Source: Microbacterium sp. NC79
GTDB taxonomy: Bacteria; Actinomycetota; Actinomycetes; Actinomycetales; Microbacteriaceae
Assembly (NCBI RefSeq): GCF_019061125.1
Contig: NZ_JAHQYI010000002.1
Span: 186,001-250,000, forward strand
Length of the DNA stretch: 64,000 nt
Direction: 5' to 3'
Under the pieces are notes generated by a model. It did not search any database, was not told where the DNA came from, and saw only the letters and a program-made list of their open reading frames with translations. The position numbers and the translations under genes were made by a program. The first letter of the stretch is position 1. Each line of letters starts with the position of its first letter. Below are positions 59,200-64,000 of this stretch, piece after piece.

Positions 59200-60420
59200 T
59201 CAGTCGAGCGGCTCGTTGCGGTAGAGCTTTTCAAACGTCGTCAGCGTGCGGTTAATGTCGTGAATCTTCACGCCATCAAGCGAAGCGTTCTGCATGCGCA
59301 GATACTCTTCCGGCGTCGCCGTCAGCACGCGGCGCAGCTTGTCAGCGAGATCGGCAACGTTGCCTGGCTCAAACAGGTAACCGTTTTCGCCATCGTGCAC
59401 GAGGTGCGGAAGGGCAACGGCGTCGGCGGCAACGATGGGCAGACCGGAGGCCATCGCTTCCATCGTCGCGATTGACTGTAGTTCAGCGATCGACGCAATT
59501 GTGAAGACGCTGGCGCGGGTAAGGAATCCGCGCAGTTCTTCGTCAGGGATGCGCCCGTGGAAGCTGACGCGGTCATTCAGACCCAGCTGTGCGGTGAGCT
59601 CGACAAGGTTCTTGTGCTGGTCGCCGCCACCGACGATGTCGAAGTGAATGTCAAGTTCCGGAACCAGGGAGGCAATCGCCTTCAGCACAACGTCGACGTG
59701 CTTCTCGGTCGTCAGGCGCCCAACAAAGACGACGTTCATCTGGGTGCGCGGCGACAAATCAGCCGTGTAGTTGCGCTGATCGATACCGCAGCTGATCGGA
59801 ATGACGCCGGTGATGTCGATCGTCTGCTCGAGGAACTCTGCGGCGCGACGCGTCGGCGTCGTCACGGCACGAGCCATGTTGAACGTGCGGGTCGCATCGT
59901 CCCACGCAAGCTTCAGCACGAGCTTGTCGACGAACGGCGGCATCGTCGTGAAGTCAAGAATGTTTTCGGCCATCACGTGGTTGGTGGCGATCATCGGAAT
60001 GCCACGCTTGCGGGCAATACGGGCGAGCCCGCGACCAATCACAATGTGCGACTGAATGTGCACGATGTCGGGCTGAACTTCGCTCAGCACTTTGCGTGCG
60101 TAGTGCTTCGAACGCCACGGCCACACAAAGCGCAGCCAGTCGTGCGGCGCCCAGCGCACCGAAGGCAGACGGTGCATGATGACCGGTTGCCCCTCGATGA
60201 CCTCGGTGTGCGTCGGGTTCTGCTTGTATTGCGTGTTCGGTGCAGCGACGTGCACCTCGTGGCCACGCTCGACGAGGCCAGCAGCCAGCCGCTCCGTGAA
60301 TCGAGCGGCGCCGTTGATGTCGGGGGCGAAGGTATCTGCACCAATCAGAATCTTCAACGGACGCTTCGCCTGCGGGTGCCTGGTACCGTTGTCGGCTTCG
60401 GGCATCGGGGAGGAACTCAC
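59200..60420 (-). CDS. GT4-family glycosyltransferase, second gene of pair
   Basis: GTG 60420 or ATG 60405 are the likely starts. The frame continues upstream but without glycosyltransferase features. The N-terminal Rossmann domain KILIGADTFAPDINGAARFTERLAAGLVERGHEVHVAAP is typical of GT4 glycosyltransferases such as MgtA/PimB-like and glycolipid synthases. The donor domain shows VVFVGRLTTEKHVDVVLKAI and the EX7E motif in SIAELQSIATMEAMASGLPIVAAD. Both genes suggest synthesis of a cell-envelope glycolipid or polysaccharide, but the acceptor is unknown. Confidence 0.85.
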   Translation of the reverse strand: MSSSPMPEADNGTRHPQAKRPLKILIGADTFAPDINGAARFTERLAAGLVERGHEVHVAAPNTQYKQNPTHTEVIEGQPVIMHRLPSVRWAPHDWLRFVWPWRSKHYARKVLSEVQPDIVHIQSHIVIGRGLARIARKRGIPMIATNHVMAENILDFTTMPPFVDKLVLKLAWDDATRTFNMARAVTTPTRRAAEFLEQTIDITGVIPISCGIDQRNYTADLSPRTQMNVVFVGRLTTEKHVDVVLKAIASLVPELDIHFDIVGGGDQHKNLVELTAQLGLNDRVSFHGRIPDEELRGFLTRASVFTIASIAELQSIATMEAMASGLPIVAADAVALPHLVHDGENGYLFEPGNVADLADKLRRVLTATPEEYLRMQNASLDGVKIHDINRTLTTFEKLYRNEPLD

Positions 60421-60683
60421 GAGGTATGCTGCCTTCTTCTTTTTGTCGAACGCGACGGTGGCCACGCCCAGCGCCCTAACTGTACCCGGTGCGTGCTGGA
60501 TACCAGCCGATCCCGCGCCGATCATGCCCGCCATCACGGGGTTCCTGCAGGTGAACTCTTCGTGACACGGCAATGACGCTGCGCATATATGGAGGCTCAT
60601 CGGCGTGGTTGCACGTCGAACCACGGTGCGTACAGAGAGCGGAACCACCGGTGCGGGTGAACGGTGCCCCATAAGCTGGTGAC

Positions 60684-61274
60684 ATGGCCAGACTCTTCGC
60701 AGAAGCCGACCCGACAACGTGGGTGCCGGTGACCGAATCCTTCGGTTTTCGCGGACGCCGCCACCGCAAGGCCGCGTTGCGCATGCTGATGGCGCAGATG
60801 ACGGGTGCGATGGGAGCTGAGGCGCCCCGCGGTGGGCGTTTCGCGACGTGGGCGATGAGCCAGGCCGCGCCGGCGTTGATGCGCAAGGCCGCTGGCCGCG
60901 TGCTGGTGTGGGTGCACAAGGGCGACCCTGAGCTGGTCGTGGTGATGGCGACGATCCAGCAGGCAACGCCCCAGCTGCGCACAGCCCGTGCGATGCGGCC
61001 GATGGAGTACGACGACAGCGTCAACTTCGGCCACCCCACGCTAGGTGTCGGCGAGAAGCTGGTGATGGACGCGCCTGGCAACGGGCAGCCCCCATTCGTG
61101 CAGTACTCATGGGATCGCGGCACTGACTTCATCGAGGTGACCGCTATTGCCGGCGACCCCAACCGCTTTCCGACGACGTTCGGAGATCTCGATGCGCTGG
61201 CGCGAGAAATTCGCGTGATCGATGACATGACCGTCACCGAAGGGTCCCCCACGCTCCGGATTGACCCGGCGTAA
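60684..61274 (+). CDS. Hypothetical protein, 196 aa
   Basis: Not recognised. It contains a basic N-terminal part (GFRGRRHRKAALRMLMAQMTGAMGAEAPRGGRFATWAMSQAAPALMRKAAG) and a beta-rich C-terminal half (RVLVWVHKGDPELVVVMATIQQ, FVQYSWDRGTDFIEVTAIAGDPNRFPTTFGDLDALAREIRVIDD). No signal peptide or transmembrane segment is obvious. It is 42 bp before the DUF2252 gene and may be co-transcribed. The conserved-looking QYSWDRGTDFIEVTA block would be good for database search. Confidence 0.55.
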   Translation: MARLFAEADPTTWVPVTESFGFRGRRHRKAALRMLMAQMTGAMGAEAPRGGRFATWAMSQAAPALMRKAAGRVLVWVHKGDPELVVVMATIQQATPQLRTARAMRPMEYDDSVNFGHPTLGVGEKLVMDAPGNGQPPFVQYSWDRGTDFIEVTAIAGDPNRFPTTFGDLDALAREIRVIDDMTVTEGSPTLRIDPA

Positions 61275-61316
61275 CGACTCTTCCGCTGCGGCCAGGCCGG
61301 GTGCCACAATGAGCGC

Positions 61317-62720
61317 ATGACCGACGTGTGGGAAAGCCCCGAATCGCCTGCTGAGCAACGCGGACGCGGCATCGCCGCCCGAACACGCGTGCGACGCAGC
61401 GATCTCGCCCAGCTCGGAACAGGTGCGCGTGATCCACTCAGCATCCTCGATGCGCAAAACAAGTCGCGCGACCCGTTCCTGGTTCCGCTTCGCAAAGAGC
61501 GCATGAGCGCGAGCCCATTCGCGTTCTACCGCGGAACCGCGGCGCTGATGGCTGCGGATCTTGCTGATGCGCCGCACAGCGGAATTCTGGTGGCATCGTG
61601 TGGTGACGCGCACGTGTCAAACTTTGGGTTTTACGCGTCACCGCAGCGCGATCTCGTGTTTGACCTCAATGACTTTGATGAGGCGGCGTGGGCACCGTGG
61701 GAGTGGGATCTGAAGCGCCTTGCGGCGAGCATCGTCGTGGGCGGGCGTGCCACCGGGCGCACCGATGAGGTGATCGACGAAGCCGTGCGTCGCGCTGTTG
61801 CGACGTATGTGCGTGGCATCAGACGGGCCATCGCACTCAGCCCCACCGAGCGTTACTTCACGCACTTCGATGTCGCGGCGACGACCCAACTGCTTGACAA
61901 GGCGTCGCAGAAGGCGACGAAAGCGTCGATTAAGGCAGCGCAGAAGCGCACGGGTGAGCGTGCGGTGCGCAAACTCACCCATCTTGATGAGTCCGGGCGA
62001 TTGCGGTTCGTGCTGATGCCGCCAACCACCACTGCCGTGGATGATGAGCTTCGTAACCGTGTCGGCAATCTCATGCAGCAGTTTCGCGACAGCGCGACGC
62101 CGGACGTCTCACTGTTGTTCGAGCACTACGGCGTGAGCGATGTCGTGCAGCGCGTCGTTGGCGTCGGCAGCGTGGGTACCCGGTGTTACCTCGTGCTGTT
62201 GCAAGACGGTGGCGGCCACAGCCTGCTCATGCAGCCGAAGGAAGCCGGCCAGAGCGTGCTCATTCAATACGGTCGCATCGAGCAACCCGCCATCGTGACG
62301 CAACACATCACCGAGCATGGCGAGGGTGCGCGAGTGGTGGCCATGCAACGCATTTTGCAGGCGCTTTCTGACCCATTCCTCGGCCACATGCGTGGGCCGC
62401 TTCGCGACTTCTATGTGCGGCAGTTTCACGACATGAAGGGATCCATCGAGGTCGAAGAGCTCGAAGACGGACCGTTCGTGACCTACGCGCAGTCCTGTGC
62501 GGCGGTGATCGCTCGAGCGCACAGCCAATCGGCGACGGCCCCGGTTGTTGCCGGATATATCGGAAGCGGGCGCGGCATCGCCGCCGCGATTCTCACCTGG
62601 GCACGCGCCTACGCCGACGTGTCACTCGCCGACTTCGAGGCATTCCGTGCGTCTATTTCAGCCACAGGCGCCGCTGATTCTTCCCCTGGTTCCGACTCTC
62701 CTGGTTCCGGAACCGCCTGA
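61317..62720 (+). CDS. DUF2252-family protein (kinase-like fold)
   Basis: The 467-residue protein matches DUF2252: GTGARDPLSILDAQNKSRDPFLVPLRKERM, then SPFAFYRGTAALMAADLADAPHSGILVASCGDAHVSNFGFYASPQRDLVFDLNDFDEAAWAPWEWDLKRL. The GDAHxxNFG and DxNDFDE blocks resemble aminoglycoside-phosphotransferase/kinase catalytic and metal motifs. The enzyme activity is unknown. Its C-terminal Ser/Gly-rich tail (SSPGSDSPGSGTA) includes two adjacent octamer copies. Terminates at 62729-62760. Confidence 0.85.
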   Translation: MTDVWESPESPAEQRGRGIAARTRVRRSDLAQLGTGARDPLSILDAQNKSRDPFLVPLRKERMSASPFAFYRGTAALMAADLADAPHSGILVASCGDAHVSNFGFYASPQRDLVFDLNDFDEAAWAPWEWDLKRLAASIVVGGRATGRTDEVIDEAVRRAVATYVRGIRRAIALSPTERYFTHFDVAATTQLLDKASQKATKASIKAAQKRTGERAVRKLTHLDESGRLRFVLMPPTTTAVDDELRNRVGNLMQQFRDSATPDVSLLFEHYGVSDVVQRVVGVGSVGTRCYLVLLQDGGGHSLLMQPKEAGQSVLIQYGRIEQPAIVTQHITEHGEGARVVAMQRILQALSDPFLGHMRGPLRDFYVRQFHDMKGSIEVEELEDGPFVTYAQSCAAVIARAHSQSATAPVVAGYIGSGRGIAAAILTWARAYADVSLADFEAFRASISATGAADSSPGSDSPGSGTA

Positions 62721-62728
62721 TAACGACA

Positions 62729-62760
62729 GAGAGGGAGCACCCCGCCTGGCACTCCCTCTC
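62729..62760. terminator. Bidirectional terminator between DUF2252 gene and the isomerase-like gene
   Basis: GAGAGGGAG (62729-62737) and CTCCCTCTC (62752-62760) pair over 9 bp with a 14-nt loop between convergent stops at 62720 and 62774. Confidence 0.65.
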
Positions 62761-62773
62761 GTCTGACGTCGAA

Positions 62774-64000
62774 TTAGATCGCGACGTCACCAATCAGGTT
62801 GACGATGAGACCCATGCGCTCGAACATGGCAGCCTTCGCGAGTAGCGCCTTGTCAGCCGACTGGGCGTCATCCGCGTAAACCATCTGCACGTGGTTGGCC
62901 TTGTGGCGTGCCATGAACTGGTCGCGGCTGACCCCGTGCAGCACGACGTGCGCGATCGGCCATTCCGGGTTCGTCGCCTGCTTGCGGCGCTCGGTTTCCT
63001 CAGCGGGCAGTTCGATAGCGGAACCACGGAAGATGTCGACCTGAAGCTGGTCGTCTGCGATGAAAACGCGGCTCAGCACGAGCTCACCGGGCTTGGAAAT
63101 TCCGTTGATCGTGGAACCACCCGCGGGGAAGAACACCGGGTCTTGGCGCCAGCCTTCTGCGTTCTGCCAACCGCCCAGGTGCGAGGCCGGGACGGAGCCG
63201 GAGATTTCGTAGACCCACACGAACTGGCCGTCGTATTCTTCGCCCCAGCGCACATCGTGCAGCGTGTTGTCCGGAACCATACCCATGGCGGTCCAGACGC
63301 GGTCGGTAACGAGCGCGTCGACTGCCACGCCCTCGTCGGCCTCGTTGAAGTGCGGGAAAGCACGGCCCGCGTGCAGCTCACGCTTGCCGTCACGGGAGAA
63401 GACCGGCGGACGCTCGGTCGAGTTGAGGATGCCCTCGGCGAGGTCGGAGGCCGGAACCAGGTCCTTCAGACCCTGCTGGTACTGGATGCCGACGGCATCA
63501 AGGCCGAAGTCGTCGGAGATGCGCAGCGCGGCGATGTACATCTTGTACTGCCACTGCAGCTGGGTTTCGGTCAGCTCGGTCGCCTCGTCGGTGCCGAGGC
63601 GGAACGTCATGCCCTTCTCTGTCAGCCACGCGCCGACAGCGGCGGCTTCTTCGTCGGTGACGCGCAGCATTTCGGCGTACAGCGCCGACTGCGACAGGCG
63701 CTCCTTGTAGATACCCGTCTTGTTGAGCAGTTCGTCATCGAAGATGGCGTTGTACATACCCATGCAGCCCTCATCGAAGACACCGATGATGGCCTTGTCG
63801 CGCAGCAGCTGGTCGCCGAGGGCGTAGCCAAGATCACGCTCGGGCGATGCAGGCAACTCGGGCAACGCGCGCACGTGCGAGTCGTCGTGCGTGATGGTTC
63901 CGGTCTCGACCCACTCGGCGAGGCCAGCGGCAAACCAGTCGTCGGTGAAGTCGACCGACCAAATGGTCGAGTACGGCTTGTTCATCTTGGTGAGTCCAGC
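62774..64000 (-). CDS. Sugar-isomerase-like protein (L-fucose isomerase-like), cut by the window end
   Basis: The frame is open to the window edge (in-frame AGLTK precedes the ATG at 63985), so the true start probably lies outside. Visible features are a conserved FDEGCMGMYNAIF block (about residue 71 from 63985), GIQYQQGLKDLVPASDLAEGIL and a C-terminal HVVLHGVSRDQFMARHKANHVQMVYA with His residues. These blocks resemble the metal-ligand Glu, Asp and His segments of L-fucose isomerase-type ketol isomerases. The exact substrate is unknown and only the C-terminal part is present. Confidence 0.5.
   Translation of the reverse strand, partial: AGLTKMNKPYSTIWSVDFTDDWFAAGLAEWVETGTITHDDSHVRALPELPASPERDLGYALGDQLLRDKAIIGVFDEGCMGMYNAIFDDELLNKTGIYKERLSQSALYAEMLRVTDEEAAAVGAWLTEKGMTFRLGTDEATELTETQLQWQYKMYIAALRISDDFGLDAVGIQYQQGLKDLVPASDLAEGILNSTERPPVFSRDGKRELHAGRAFPHFNEADEGVAVDALVTDRVWTAMGMVPDNTLHDVRWGEEYDGQFVWVYEISGSVPASHLGGWQNAEGWRQDPVFFPAGGSTINGISKPGELVLSRVFIADDQLQVDIFRGSAIELPAEETERRKQATNPEWPIAHVVLHGVSRDQFMARHKANHVQMVYADDAQSADKALLAKAAMFERMGLIVNLIGDVAI

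Larger units (their letters stand above)
284..63902. repeat. Dispersed over-represented octamer TGGTTCCG / CGGAACCA, about 74 copies
   Basis: This entry spans the first to last copy, not one continuous repeat. I counted about 74 exact copies by eye, 37 in each orientation, plus dozens of one-mismatch relatives sharing the GGTTCC/GGAACC core. Composition alone predicts about 2-3. Examples are at 284-291, 2241-2248, 6451-6458, 11113-11120 and 63895-63902. About 14 are intergenic: 18520, 28855, 28875, 28907, 29046, 34771, 38539, 45804, 45938, 45964, 45991, 48920, 52320 and 60640. In genes the word falls in different phases, encoding Val-Pro (284), Gly-Thr (6451), Ser-Glu-Pro (5939) or Gly-Ser-Val (8330), so one favoured codon pair does not explain it. 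Its function is unknown. The count could be off by a few. Confidence 0.85.

Noticed and set aside
284..63902. KOPS/FtsK-type polar or origin-directed motif
   Set aside because: Equal counts in both orientations (37/37 by hand) rule out strong strand polarity within this window.
284..63902. Explanation by preferred codon pair (Gly-Thr GGA ACC or Val-Pro GTT CCG)
   Set aside because: The word occurs in other phases (Ser-Glu-Pro, Gly-Ser-Val) and in about 14 intergenic positions. Codon-pair effects may still contribute.

Overview
This 64 kb window looks like chromosomal DNA of a high-GC actinobacterium, most probably a member of Microbacteriaceae such as Microbacterium. That placement is inferred from gene content: an envelope cluster with an actinobacterial Holin-X protein, a ClpB lacking its N-domain under an HspR-type HAIR operator, a SirR/MntR-type metal regulator, and a sugar ABC operon without its own ATPase. 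Most of the window is ordinary, densely packed core and semi-core chromosome with many ATGA start/stop overlaps. I see no rRNA, tRNA, CRISPR array, prophage, insertion sequence or replication origin.

Layout. 1-5.7 kb: the end of an ABC-2 permease, a hypothetical gene, a degenerate CofC-like protein, hemD, a three-gene membrane/envelope operon, and a HemY-like oxidase. 5.7-13.0 kb: an operon of two ATPases and two giant FtsX-type permeases. 13.3-19.9 kb: a DNA glycosylase, DUF1801, a cysteine hydrolase with an NCS1 permease, an M18 aminopeptidase and a flavoprotein. 19.9-23.9 kb: a copper cluster (CopC, PCu(A)C lipoprotein, Tat-exported DyP peroxidase) and two membrane proteins. 24.0-25.5 kb: glycyl-tRNA synthetase. 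25.5-27.1 kb: a small AT-richer islet holding a secreted protein whose 5' end contains ten perfect 8-bp repeats, plus a close downstream partner. 27.1-34.7 kb: FMN alpha-hydroxyacid oxidase, a beta-lactamase-like pseudoenzyme, M13 peptidase, MATE exporter, lipoprotein and SpoU methyltransferase. 34.8-39.3 kb: a Met/Cys-rich copper storage protein divergent from mntR, nucleoside hydrolase, SDR, YdeI-like protein and a 39-residue membrane peptide. 39.3-45.1 kb: pyrE, then a LacI-controlled sugar ABC operon with a ROK kinase. 45.2-53.8 kb: PEBP protein, exonuclease III, a two-component pair, FMN reductase, a NatAB-type exporter, RraA-like protein and an MFS exporter. 53.8-64.0 kb: clpB, an MFS transporter, two glycosyltransferases, DUF2252, and a sugar-isomerase-like gene cut by the window edge.

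Two signals are not explained by ordinary annotation. First, the octamer TGGTTCCG/CGGAACCA occurs about 74 times by my hand count, against roughly 2-3 expected, split evenly between strands, in all reading phases and in intergenic DNA. Second, ten tandem copies of an 8-bp unit lie directly after the start codon of the secreted protein at 26263-27006. A change of one copy would shift the frame into early stops, as in a phase-variable contingency locus. Several long perfect inverted repeats also sit in intergenic regions.
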